64,000 bases of DNA from Gonocerus acuteangulatus. Lineage: Eukaryota > Arthropoda > Insecta > Hemiptera > Coreidae. Where the stretch lies: contig OX328125.1 in NCBI GenBank assembly GCA_946811695.1, positions 100,286,643-100,350,642 on the forward strand. Direction: 5' to 3'. The translations under genes and the position numbers were made by a program. Below, in pieces: positions 1 through 10,530 of the stretch. Below the pieces are notes generated by a model, which was given only the letters and a program-made list of their open reading frames with translations, did no database searches and had not been told where the DNA came from. Within the stretch, counting starts at the first letter, position 1. Each line of letters opens with the position of its first letter.

Positions 1-1515
1 ATGGGATCGAGACAAAGTGTTGAGAAGGGCGAGATATTAAAAGTAGCCCTTTCTACCACTATCTCCGAGCACTATATCATCCAGATCGTAAAGTTACCCC
101 CAGCAACTTTTCTTTCCTGGCTCTTATCTACTTTGTTCATTTTAGTAAATTCTATTTCCCCTTCTTATCATAAAGTAGTCCCTAGGTTTTATTCAATAAT
201 ATTTTAAACGCTTACTTAAATGTGCGAACAAGTTAAAGTGGAAACAATTTTAGGCCACTCCAAAAAAATGAAAGTAGCTTGTTGTATTTTAATTAGGATG
301 TTGAGAAAAGGCTCGCTACTTTTTGCGGGAATGTCTTTGGAAAAACAAAATAACAAAAATAAATCGAAGAATTTCTTCTTTTTATAATGTAACAAAATAA
401 AATAAAGTTACATTCTTTTTTGGTACCTCTTATGCATTTAGTTCAGAAAGTATTCAGGTTAGGGACCGTCTCAAGACATCAACAATTTTCTATAATGTTT
501 CGTTACTTACAAATGGTAAAATATATATGCAGTAAACAATGCTATTTTGTTTAAAAATATGAAAAATAGGGAAAAAATGAACATATTTTATATCATTTTG
601 TATTAAGGGCATCATATTTTAGAAAGAAAATGTTAATTATAGAATAATTCAACCAACCAACATTAGTTTAAATCAGTTTAATAGTGTTTGAATAATATGT
701 TAGCAATGGAGGTATCAGCGGAAAAATTAACAATTTTCTATTTTTTTAATAAACCGAAACGAAACTTATACGTTTTTAAAGACGCGCCCTGAACTATTAT
801 ATGAGAAAATAAATAGTGTGGGTATCCGATTCATTATGTTACCAGAAACTCATAAAAAAGTTATACCGGGGCAATTTTTGTTTTCTTGCAAGAAATCTCG
901 CACAATACAGGGTCTGCCGGCGTGTCAGATTTCAAGGTTTATGATCTACGAGATGAACCTCGGTGGGTTTTGTTCATGAATAATAAACTATCTGTTTATG
1001 ATATTACCGCTCCTATAACCCTCTCTAGTTATAATACAGCGCAAGTAACTTCGGATTAGCCCAAGAACTGGAATGTTTTCTTTTTTATTAAGGTTTTATT
1101 TCGAAATTATAATTGTTTAAAGTCAGCAAGCATCGACATTCTGACTCTTCCTCAATGCGTAACTGTAAAATAATACATTGATCTTAATAGGAGATTTATT
1201 ATAACCAGTTTTAATGAATATGGAAATTTTTTCTTCCCTTTGTTATGGATATTTTTCGCGATTTGCATTGTAACGGAATAAAAATTGAGGCCACCAAAAT
1301 GTTATTAGGAAAGAACATACAGACAAATATTTATGTACATGGATTTGAATTTTAATGAAATTGGTTGTTAATTTTTTTATGGCACGACCCAGTTAAATGA
1401 GCTGATGAAAATATTCTAGTCGGTACTTTTGCTATTAAAATATCATTTTAAATGTGCAGACTGAGTAGGTACATTCCTTCGGAATTCACTAAAAAACAGC
1501 TGGACGGATGTGTAG
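1..1515. other. AT-rich stretch, no recognised gene
   Basis: Short reading frames only (68 codons from base 1). None shows a recognisable domain, and I see no terminal repeats or tandem structure. Confidence 0.5.
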
Positions 1516-1714
1516 CAGTGTTGGGCAAAATAACAATCAAATGTACGTTTTGCGTATGTATACTGTCGTATTCACGGAAACTTCTTGTGATTACGAGTGT
1601 AATTATGATCAACAGTATGATCACTGGAAATTTCTCTTGTAATTAAGATTGTAATCGTAATCAGATCTCCAGGGTCTGTGATTATGATGGTGATTATGAT
1701 TATGCCCAACATTG
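1516..1714. mobile_element. candidate MITE with TGTTGGGCA ends
   Basis: The left end CAGTGTTGGGCAAAAT and the reverse complement of the right end CAATGTTGGGCATAAT match over about 16 bases. The interior is rich in GTAATC/GATTAC-type words, and the total length is about 200 bp. This is the size and shape of a non-autonomous terminal-inverted-repeat element. No clear target duplication is visible, so the superfamily is open. Confidence 0.4.
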
Positions 1715-3626
1715 ATGACTAGTATAGTCCATACAACAGGAATAGGGGAGGACTCAGAATGCCACCTTGCAGAACAGCCGTATTTGTCAGAAATGTGTCC
1801 AGAAAGCGAAACGAAGGTTAATTTCAAATTTGTATTGATCATACCATGATAGGTGAAATGCTTTACATAAATGAATAAAATCACCTTATATAGTCTTGTT
1901 ACTCCATAGTTTCTTTATTTTTTCAGGGTATTGCTTGTAAAACAAAAAAAAAACAAAAAAAAACAACGCTGTTATAAATATGGCATTAAGGATTTATCAG
2001 AATCGTAGAATAGTGTTTATATATAAACACTTAACTGCGTTAGCTTAAGAACCCAAGAAAGTACGAAACTATATGATGACCTTAAGCTCTTTTGGTTAAA
2101 AACCTTTTTCCACCACGGATATTAAGTGATATATTCATATAGACTCTTAACCTACTCTCTTTAATCGTACATTTTACACATACACCATTAAGCAAGGTGG
2201 TTTTCTAGTCAGGGCAAGTTCAGAAGATGTTGTTCGTTGTATTATCCCCAAAGGAAATGAACAATAAATAAATAAATAAGATCTAAGACAGCGAAATTGT
2301 TCCCCAAAAATAGAGACGAAAAACAATAAATATAAACTTTACTGCAAGTAGAAGTCTCGAAAATTGATAAGACCCCGTCATGAGGAGGCAGGTGATAACA
2401 AATGCTGCTAGTTTTGTGATAAATTAGGCGGGAGTGAACTAATTACGAACCTTAATAAGGAAGAGGCAAACATGGGGTTCGTCCTTCCCATCAAGCCCCC
2501 GCAGTAATCGGGGATGTGTTAGGAGCTTCCGGCAATATACTTCATTCTTCAACAAACAGGGAAGTTGTACTTCTTGGCTTTTAGTGTACAACCTGTCATG
2601 CTTTGGGGACATTACCGTGTCACAGGACTTTGGAACAAAGTTTTCATGCGTATGTAGGTAACTTTCACGGGCCGGAGGAGGTAACGCACAGAATATCTGA
2701 TAACCTCTACGGCGGACAACTATTGGCTTGTTCGTAGACGTTTTGAAAAAGTAAATCTTTTTTCCACTTGCAATGAATACAAAAGCGACTCTTTTAAGCT
2801 TACTGTATTCGAAATTTGACACGATGTCTAGTTTCTGTTAACAGAATATAAACGCATGATGCAATTATTTTTAAAAAATGCAAAATGCCACCCAAACAAA
2901 CAGCATTTTAAGGTTATTTTACGTTACTTGACCTCGAGACCCTAAATCGGGCACCATCACAGCCGGTCCTGAAATGACACAGCACAAATCTGGCTCCTGT
3001 TCACGATTTGAGGTGGCACCCAGATCGGGAACAGGCGGTAGGGATCGGGTTGTGAAAGCCCCGCTAGTTTACATGACGCATCCCCACCGACCGTCCCCGC
3101 TCCTGACCCCGATCCCGACGCCCGGCTGATTTCTCAGTTGGTTTCTGTCTGATCCCATTTGCCTGGGTGTTTATAAAGTACAATCGAACCTTATATAATT
3201 AGTTCTGTACTCAATAAATAACATTGAGTAAAGATTTCAGGTTTGTATCTTTCGTGAACCCTAAGATATAACTGCAACTGGTCATGTTCGGATATTTCTC
3301 TCTCAGCTATGTAACAAGCTGATAAAAAAACTTTCATTAGAGTTTATAACAGCTACTTTGGCTCCGAACTGTAAGAAAATAATGAAGAGAAAAGAGTGAG
3401 TAGGTTTTTCTAAGTAATATGTATGCAAAAAAGTTGCTTTCCAGTAGAATCCATGTTTTGAAAGGAATCTTTCATATCCTGGATTCTACTGGATTCAGGA
3501 TACCGAGTTTTAGCTTATTGTACAATTAGAGGTTTAGTTCGAGCACTCAGTTCTTTTTATTTAAGGCTATTTATCCACGCTGGTCATTGTTGCCTATTGA
3601 AATTGGTTAAAAGTAATAACAAGAAA
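1715..3626. other. no gene; one GC-rich island
   Basis: Mostly AT-rich, with no recognisable protein. Bases about 2940-3130 are clearly GC-richer than the surroundings and carry repeated GATCGGG/CCCGATC words on both strands. They may be a remnant of a GC-rich repeat. I could not assign a family. Confidence 0.4.
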
Positions 3627-3835
3627 GGGGCGAGGTTTGCTCAGTGGTAGAGCACTGCACTAATATGCTGGAGGACCTGAATTCAAATCCCGAGCAAGCA
3701 TTAAAGATTTTTATCTTCTAGAGTCTTCTATCATGGGTTGAATTCGGTCTCCCTGACCGCCACTAGGCCAACCCAGCCTTTAATTAATTCATTAATCGGC
3801 ACCTTGGTGTTAATGACTCTAGCAGCCGAAGCATG
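3627..3835 (+). mobile_element. SINE family A, tRNA-derived, partial copy
   Basis: The head has RNA polymerase III promoter boxes: an A box in GCTCAGTGGTAGAGC (about 3639) and a B box at AATTCAAATCC (about 3680). The body, with AGTCTTCTATCATGGGTTGAA and then TAATGACTCTAGCAG, is shared in the opposite orientation with copies at about 53.6-53.9 kb and 55.0-55.27 kb. Those two show the family is about 300-340 bp long; this copy loses similarity after about 3835. Repeated copies with a body beyond the tRNA show this is a SINE and not a tRNA gene. Confidence 0.75.
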
Positions 3836-3989
3836 GCTAGAAATCTCAAACGATACTGAAGGCAACTGTCTTTACCTGGAGCTGTAAAAGTGAATCCCCT
3901 CCTTTTGAATCTAAAGGGAAAAGTAATGGAGTGTCCTTCCAAAGCGGGTAGGATCGCTAGTGTCCTTCCGTAATGACACCCGCAGCGAA

Positions 3990-4118
3990 AGTGTTGACAT
4001 TTTCGATGGGGCGATCTCAGGCGGAAAAATGATTGCTTAAAACTACAAAAGTGTTGATTTCTTTGCTTTGGAAGTAATGAAAATTCGTTAAGATGACACA
4101 GTTGCTGCGAGTCGTAGT
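3990..4118 (+). mobile_element. Helentron-like family 1, 3' end fragment
   Basis: It ends in GTTAAGATGACACAGTTGCTGCGAGTCG followed by T-rich DNA, a diverged form of the family 1 terminus at 16.65, 17.83, 60.19 and 62.15 kb. The preceding GGGGCGATCTCAGGCGGAAA corresponds to the family's subterminal block. The 5' part is missing. Confidence 0.6.
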
Positions 4119-4177
4119 TTAATTTCATTGGCAAATTTAAACATATTCCTTACCGATTTGGTATAAACTAACCACCC

Positions 4178-4220
4178 CGCTAAGGAATGTGCTTAGTTAT
4201 GCAGCTCCTGCGTGACGGGA
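4178..4220 (+). mobile_element. Helentron-like family 2, 3' terminus
   Basis: GGAATGTGCTTAGTTATGCAGCTCCTGCGTGACGG matches the terminus of the complete family 2 copy ending at 39192. It contains the short GCAG-CTC-CTGC hairpin. Only the terminus remains. Confidence 0.55.
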
Positions 4221-4576
4221 TTATATATATGCTAATGTTAAAAATTCTTGCTTTACCTCGCAAGATAAAACAGGCATAAAACTACATGTCTTCAGTATTT
4301 CTGGGTCCCGGAGCAAGAACAAAGAGAATTTTACCTTAATTATTCGTGCAAGTGTCTCCGGGTTTTAACAAGGGTGAATTAAGCGAACCATGGCTTATGT
4401 GCAAAGAAAAGGGTAGATTACCAAGCGAGCTATATCAAAGCATAATGTGTACCTTACAAAACAATTTTAATTAGCCGTGTGTAAATATGAGAAAATTACA
4501 ATCCTTTCTCTTGTAACCTATTATAAATGATTTGACATACTAAAGCCTACTAATGTTTTTGATAAATATAATAATT

Positions 4577-4745
4577 AGTGGAGACCCGGTGGCCGTGAGT
4601 GTTTAGGCGTATGTACTTCGCACCTAAGGTCGTGGGTTCAATTCCCACTAGGTGCCTTTTCTTTTGAAACGAGAAAATGCATCAGACCTGTCCTGGCTTA
4701 GAAAAGGGTGGTAAGCTATAGATAACCCGTCCTAGAATTTGTTGT
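4577..4745 (+). mobile_element. SINE family B, Leu/Ser-type tRNA head
   Basis: The head resembles a long-variable-arm tRNA: A box in GGTGGCCGTGAGTGTTTAGGC and B box GGGTTCAATTCCC. Its tail AAAAGGGTGGTAAGCTATAGATA is shared with the 5S-derived SINE at 44.8-45.05 kb and with SINE B at 10.3-10.5 kb. Near-identical 9-base flanks (AATAATTAG / AATAACTAG) may be the target duplication. Confidence 0.7.
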
Positions 4746-4812
4746 CAATAAATGGACGTTAAACATTAAATAAATAACTAGGGTCATTACAAATAAAAAA
4801 GCATTCAGAATA

Positions 4813-4817
<5 letters not shown>

Positions 4818-4873
<56 letters not shown>
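4818..4873. repeat. (AT)n microsatellite
   Basis: About 28 uninterrupted AT units directly bordering the left end of the pogo-type element. Poly-Ile-Tyr reading frames here are artefacts. Confidence 0.95.
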
Positions 4874-4876
<3 letters not shown>

Positions 4877-6439
4877 GAAGGTGTTGTACCTTTGACCACT
4901 TTGCAAAATTCAATTTTTTTCGGCTTGAATATTAAAGCTAAATTCATTTTTTTTATTTCATTGTCATTAGTATTCTATTGCTTATCATATATAATTTTTT
5001 CAAGGTTCTAGCTTTACATTTAGTATTTTTTTTAAAAATAATCGTTCAGTGGTCAAAGGTACAATATGTAGTTGTACCTTTAACCATGGGGAGTTGTACC
5101 TCTGACCACCTAAAAACAACCCAGCAGTGCAGAAAAAAAATTGTATTCAGTAATATTGTAATTAATTGTAAGTTCAATAAGTACAGGACAAGGATGTAAG
5201 CATAATAAAAAAGCTATTATTGATATTACGTTATGCTTAATATGCTGAAAAATCCAGTCCAATTGATAACCGTTTTAACTGCCAAGCAGATCCACTAGCA
5301 ATAGTAGGGTATGGAAGTTATGCCACAATGTCTTCAACATTAATATCATACAAATTTTCATCTTCTATCGTAAACGTGTCACTTAAAGTTTGTTTTTGTT
5401 TTTTTTCAAATATTGGATCTTAAACATTGTACATTTAATACCACAGATATCTTACTAAATATGTAATAGTCTTTTTACTTTACTTTTCAAAAGGAAAAAA
5501 TTTCCTTTTTCCAAATCATATTTTTCAAATTGTTAGTGGTCATCGACGTAACTCACAACATTTATCAGACGAATCAACGTCACTTCCTCCTGAAGAAATT
5601 TCGGTGTCAGTATCAGAATCTGAACTGTCATTAGAATAATTTTCTTTTTATTTACCACTTTTTTTTTGGAAGGGGTTTATTTGTATGTGGTGTCTTACGT
5701 TTAGGGTGGTGCTTTCGTTTTTGTATTTTTTCACCTTCAATAATTAACTTTTCACGAATATCTGTCAGGATACGAGGCCGATCCCTATTTGACATTTTCC
5801 TTGCCTCCGCTTTTCCATGAAATCTTACAACTACAGGAGGAACGATAAGGGGCGATAAGTTTGATCTGCTACACCGAGGATTGATAAATTCAGTTTGAAA
5901 TTATTAATTTATTATTTTTTAAATTCTTTGGATAATTGAATCAACCAATATTAAGTTTTTTTTAAAATATGTGGCAGAAGAACATAAAAATCGAATTATG
6001 AAAAAATTACTCAGGTGTGTTGTACCTTTGACCTGGTCAAAGGAACAACACCTAGTCATGGTCAGAGGTACAACACCCTGGTAGTGAAAATAAAAAAGCA
6101 TGCTAAACATTTTAGGGTTAAGATAAATCAATTTCGAAAGCTACGCCATGTTTCGTATTGTAATGGCTACTTTATCAAATGATTTCCATCTAAAAAGACA
6201 TAATAAAAAAAATATTATGAGGCAAAACGTCATCAATAAATAACTTACATTTTTATGATAAAACTGGATAAGTATTTCTTGCAAGAATCCTCTTTGACTT
6301 GAACTATCCAAAGTAGGTTACACAAGCCCTCTAGGGAAGGAGCTAAATACTGATTAAAGCTAAATTTATGAAATGATGCTACATGCCGCCACAGCCTCGG
6401 TGGTCAAAGGTACAATATGGTCAGAGGTACAACACCATC

Positions 6440-6442
<3 letters not shown>
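4874..6442. mobile_element. pogo/Tigger-type element, decayed, in (TA)n
   Basis: The inverted ends GGGGAAGGTGTTGTACC and (reverse complement of right) GGGGATGGTGTTGTACC are each bordered by TA, the Tc1/mariner target. The 16-base motif GTTGTACCTYTGACCA occurs about nine times near the two ends, in both orientations (about 4881, 5050, 5071, 5093, 6019, 6034, 6061, 6401, 6418), like transposase-binding subterminal repeats. The interior minus strand keeps a broken transposase C-terminus. The DDE core is not visible, so the element is non-autonomous. The superfamily rests on the TA duplication plus the protein remnant. Confidence 0.7.
5530..5880 (-). pseudogene. pogo/Tigger transposase C-terminal remnant
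   Basis: Minus-strand translation from about 5880 to a stop at 5652 reads LSPLIVPPVVVRFHGKAEAR and then MSNRDRPRILTDIREK, followed by a Lys/Arg-rich stretch. This resembles the tail after the DDE domain of pogo/Tigger transposases (an 'LSPE.I.P' segment and an 'S.ILTDTP.K' motif). After the stop, another open stretch (about 5640-5530) reads as acidic Asp/Ser repeats ending DKCCEL, like the acidic, Cys-containing tail of that family. It is broken by stops, and no catalytic residues lie in the window. Family assignment is by eye from motif memory. Confidence 0.5.

Positions 6443-6500
<58 letters not shown>
6443..6500. repeat. (AT)n microsatellite
   Basis: Pure AT run bordering the right end of the pogo-type element. 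Confidence 0.95.
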
Positions 6501-6503
<3 letters not shown>

Positions 6504-7388
6504 TTGGCTGTGTGTGCGCGTGTGTATGTATTACGTTTGCACCTCTCCCCTGAACTTATTTCGCTTATTTATAACTTCATGAATGATCTGCACTTTTCTT
6601 CCAAAAAATCGAAGTCTAAATAACCTGTATACCTACATTGAGCCTTAAATGACAACATAGTCTGATTGCTGATATATATAATATTTATATAGTATGCTAT
6701 CTATCCGAAGCATTGACTCCAGCTTATAGAATAACGCTTGCCAAGCTATGATACGTAGCCTCATAGCCTGGTATGCTAATGGAAAGGATACCCAAGTGTT
6801 GAACGGGACGATCTGGTTTGAAATCTAAGGCTGCACCTACATTGGACCCGTATTTCTCCCCATCCGATCCAATCCGATTTCGTTTGACCGACAGCGGCCG
6901 ACATGAGTGCCTACATTGGTCTCGACCCGACCGATCCGATTTAGTCACAGCTCGTCAGTAATGACCTCGTAGAGAAGTGAAAGTGAGTGATTCATTTAAG
7001 AAATACTACCTAATAAGCACAGAAACCCTCGATTAGGTTGAACGTTGGAGGTATGAAGGTGGAGTAGAGAGGCCAATCAGTCTTCTGGAAGTATATCAGT
7101 CCAGAAAAGATCTTATTGGAACAGTTAATTTTTAACTGTTACCTACGATAAGGGAAGCATTAGTATTAATATTTTAAAATTATTTATAAGAACGGTAGCT
7201 AGAAGGTTTTAAGCATTGGAAGATTATAAACATTGGAAGGTTTTAGACATTGGATGGTTCTAAACATCTTTCCACGTAATTTAATAAACAAGGGAAAGAA
7301 AAAACAAATTAAAAAAATGCTTTGAAATTGGTTAAGATGTAGAGACCTTTTCGAAACACAATATGTTTGGCAACATTTTGCGTCGTCG

Positions 7389-7417
7389 CACAGTGTAACT
7401 TCCAATGGACAAAAATC
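7389..7417 (+). other. 12-RSS-like left end of Transib element
   Basis: Heptamer CACAGTG (7389-7395), spacer of 13 bp (7396-7408), nonamer-like ACAAAAATC (7409-7417). The heptamer equals the canonical V(D)J heptamer, and the nonamer differs from ACAAAAACC at one base. Confidence 0.65.
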
Positions 7418-8738
7418 TAAATTTTTGTTTCCTTATATTTAATTTTTAATCCTCTAGCAAAGTATAGAAACTATTCAAGGAACTAAAATCGTATAAAACT
7501 AATAAATATTAGTTTTATTTTGATCAACAAACACATTAGCAGTATAATAAACAAGACAAAGTCTTTAAATCCTGTTTCATACCAACAATCAGTTTGAGCC
7601 TCTCTCATTGAAGATAGGACAGTGTTTTTATTGGGTGATCCGAAGGAAATTACGTCAAAACTATTCCTTTCTTATCTGATATAATTGATTATGGATAATT
7701 ACTCCCTTATTATTTACCCTGAATTATTCTTCATTGATTTTTCACATTATTCTTAAGTACAAAATTTTGATAGACCATAGCAAAAAAACTTCATCTGAAC
7801 ACACCTCAAGTTTTTTAGAGCTTAAAGTTTACCTCAAGTATAATGTACTGAGGGCAATTTCGTTTGCCGAAACTTGCCGATTCCAAAGATTTTTATTTTT
7901 AGATCCATCACATAATACAATTTATTTTTTCTTCCAAATTTGAAAAAATGAGGATAAATCCAAGAAAACGGTATTAATCCTTCGGCAAATGATTCAATTT
8001 AATCTGCAGGATGCTCCTAAAGAAATATTAAGCAATATTAAAAAGACTGCAAGTTTAATGTAAAAAAATGTGGGAACGTGTTCACCGCAGAAAAAAAAAC
8101 TCTTATATAAATACTGGTTGAAACAATATATCAACTTAGAAGAAATTGTTATCAATTTTTAACAAGAAAAAAGATATTCACGCCCTGATGGCCCTTCCGG
8201 CTTCCTTAGAGGCAGACATAAAAAAGAGTTTACAGCGTTGTGTGAGAGATGGAAAAAGCGCCGGGTTCTTTGATATCTGGCCCAGAGCTTTCTTTACGGA
8301 GTAAAAATATAAAAAGGCAAAGCAAAATCAGTCGAGACATTAATGAATGTATAATAGAGGATGAAATTAATAATCAAACAGATATTGGTTTCGATATAAG
8401 TTTACATTCTCTAGAATCCAAAAACGATTCAGATTCGGAATTAAGAAATTATTTAATAATTTCATAGAAAATGGTAACATATTATTATTCTATAGCAATT
8501 TTATAATAAGTATAATTTACTACTATACTATTACTACATTATATGTTACAGTTATAATATATTTTATAATATTGTTATTAATAATATTATTACCTGCTAT
8601 ATTATTTCTATTAATATCACAAATATTACAATTAATATTATTATAGCCGTATAGTAAGCATTATTATACTATTGTTACCTTGTTTTGAGTTGATTTCAAT
8701 TAATAAAAATTTTTATTTGAAAATAACTAGTGGTTAAT

Positions 8739-8777
8739 GATTTTTGTCCATAATCCTCACTACTTCGTTACATTGTG
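8739..8777 (-). other. 23-RSS-like right end of Transib element
   Basis: Read on the minus strand: heptamer CACAATG (8777-8771), spacer of exactly 23 bp (8770-8748), nonamer-like ACAAAAATC (8747-8739). The TGG before the nonamer and TAAC after the heptamer are shared with the left end. Confidence 0.65.
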
Positions 8778-9119
8778 CGTCGGTCCGAAATCGGTCTAGA
8801 ATCAAACAAGTTTGAACGGCCGAGAATCGGTGGCAATCGAATCGGATCGGATCGAGTCGGGTCGGAACAAATGTAGGCACCTCCGTTGAGAATATCCCAC
8901 AGTCGGTGGCTACCGGATCGGATCGGGTCTAGATGTTAGTCTACCAAGTTTATTTTACTGAAAATCTAACCTTAATCTGCATTATATAACCTTTTGTCGT
9001 CTAATTGTTCGGATTCTTGAACTCAATTGCTACTTAGTATTTTTAATTTCTGTTAGATTGTTTTGTTGTATTCTTGCCATATTTGTTGTACGGCGTCAAA
9101 ACGTTGCTCATGGCTTGTA

Positions 9120-10133
9120 TAGTCTCTGTACCTAAGCCGGTATTCTGTTTTCTTGTAACGAATTGCGCTTGAACGTAGACAGTCATGCCTTCAGTCTCTG
9201 TACCTAAGCCGGTATTCTGTTTTCTTGTAACGAATTGCGCTTGAACGTAGACAGTCATGTCTTCAGTCTCTGTACCTAAGCCGGTATTCTGTTTTCTTGT
9301 AACGAATTGCGCTTGAACGTAGACAGTCATGTCTTCAGTCTCTGTACCTAAGCCGGTATTCTGTTATATTGTAACGAATTGCGCTTGAACGTAGACAGTC
9401 ATGCCTTCAGTGTCTGTACCTATGCCGATATTCTGTTTTCTTGTAACGAATTGCGCTTGAACGTAGACAGTCATGCCTTCAGTCTCTGTACCTATGCCGA
9501 TATTCTGTTTTCTTGTAATGAATTGCGCTTGAACGTAGACAGTCATGCCTTCAGTCTCTGTACCTAAGCCGGTATTCTGTTTTCTTGTAACGAATTGCGC
9601 TTGAACGTAGACAGTCATGTCTTCAGTCTCTGTACCTAAGCCGGTATTCTGTTTTCTTGTAACGAATTGCGCTTGAACGTAGACAGTCATGCCTTCAGTC
9701 TCTGTACCTAAGCCGGTATTCTGTTTTCTTGTAACGAATTGCGCTTGAACGTAGACAGTCATGCCTTCAGTCTCTGTACCTATGCCGATATTCTGTTTTC
9801 TTGTAACGAATTGCGCTTGAACGTAGACAGTCATGTCTTCAGTCTCTGTACCTAAGCCGGTATTCTGTTTTCTTGTAACGAATTGCGCTTGAACGTAGAC
9901 AGTCATGCCTTCAGTCTCTGTACCTAAGCCGGTATTCTGTTTTCTTGTAACGAATTGCGCTTGAACGTAGACAGTCATGCCTTCAGTCTCTGTACCTATG
10001 CCGATATTCTGTTTTCTTGTAACGAATTGCGCTTGAACGTAGACAGTCATGCCTTCAGTCTCTGTACCTATGCCGATATTCTGTTTTCTTGTAACGAATT
10101 GCGCTTGATCGTAGACAGTCATGCCTTCAGTGT
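9120..10133. repeat. 72-bp minisatellite, about 14 copies
   Basis: A 72-bp unit (24 codons) is repeated about 14 times with few substitutions. The minus strand reads MTVYVQAQFVTRKQN plus TGLGTETEG or IGIGTETEG per unit, with one unit (about 9361-9369) carrying a stop that splits it into runs of 252 and 95 codons. The plus strand is also open through many units. Because the period is a multiple of three, open frames are expected without selection. No signal peptide or known domain is visible. A repeat protein is possible but unproven. Confidence 0.9.
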
Positions 10134-10310
10134 TCTTTGAATGTCCGGGTCATTGTGATACAATTGTTTTATTCCTTCATCTTTTAGTTGATTATAAATT
10201 TCTTTAAAACAAGTCACTAAAAGTCTATTATGCTGGTTCAATAAAGAGAATAAAGAATTCAACTAAAAGGTTGTACTCGTAAACCCATCGCTGTGTTATT
10301 AGATTGAATT

Positions 10311-10530
10311 ATTTTTTTTTTTTTTTTTAATTTTAACGTCCATAATTATTACCTAAGTTAGAACGGATAATCTCTAGCTATATCACCCTTTTCTAGCCAG
10401 GATAGGGCAGATGTATTTTCTTTTTTTCTGAAGAAAAGCCACCACCCCATAGTGGGACTCTAACCCACGGCCCTTGGCACAGAGTGTCAAGTGCTCACGC
10501 CTTAACACACACGGCCACCGGGCCTCCAAC
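10311..10530 (-). mobile_element. SINE family B, Leu/Ser-type head, poly(A) tail
   Basis: Read on the minus strand from 10530: GGTGGCCGTGTGTGTTAAGG (A box region), then GTGGGTTAGAGTCCCAC (T-arm/B box), then the family body including CTAGAAAAGGGTGATATAGC, ending in about 18 A (plus-strand T, 10311-10328). Same family as 4577-4745. Confidence 0.75.

Larger units (their letters stand above)
7389..8777. mobile_element. Transib-like element nested in Harbinger copy
   Basis: The insertion is bounded by CACAGTG at the left and CACAATG (reverse complement of right), both followed by TAAC. It is flanked by a 5-bp duplication CGTCG (7384-7388 and 8778-8782), which fits the GC-rich CGWCG target known for Transib. 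A nonamer-like ACAAAAATC lies 13 bp inside the left heptamer and 23 bp inside the right one. The corresponding unoccupied site is at about 41.50 kb. The interior is AT-rich with only short frames (69 codons at 7734, 72 codons at 8249). I recognise no RAG1-like transposase, so this is a non-autonomous or decayed copy. Confidence 0.75.
6829..8940. mobile_element. PIF/Harbinger-like element, copy 1
   Basis: The left end GGCTGCACCTACATTGGACC is preceded by TAA, matching the 3-bp TWA target of PIF/Harbinger. Both subterminal regions are packed with GATCCGATCC/GGATCGGATC words. The right end near 8940 has decayed. Blocks 6829-7388 and 8778-8940 align with copy 2 at 40969-41690; the extra 1.39 kb in this copy is the nested Transib-like element. 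No transposase or Myb-like ORF is recognisable. Confidence 0.7.

Noticed and set aside
1..207. Frame from the first base
   Set aside because: Cut by the window edge, 68 codons, no domain; cannot be judged.
2439..2822. 127-codon minus-strand frame
   Set aside because: No recognisable domain, no sign of coding composition, and no homologous repeat in the window.
3440..3500. Inverted pair CCAGTAGAATCCA / TGGATTCTACTGG
   Set aside because: A 13-bp stem with a 25-bp loop and no larger element or flanking duplication; may be chance or a small remnant.
3627..3700. tRNA genes at 3.63, 4.58, 29.19 and 46.56 kb
   Set aside because: A and B boxes are present, but the cloverleaf stems are incomplete and the same sequences continue into shared SINE bodies.
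3784..4134. 116-codon minus-strand frame
   Set aside because: It overlaps the SINE A tail and a Helentron-like 3' end on the other strand; no domain.
4716..4947. Reading frames rich in Ile-Tyr (here and at many other (AT)n tracts, e.g. 6417, 15387, 33583, 38033, 42431)
   Set aside because: Direct translation of (AT)n microsatellites; no flanking domain.
8249..8467. 72-codon frame inside the Transib-like element as a transposase piece
   Set aside because: I could not match it to RAG1-like or any other transposase motif, so it is left unassigned.
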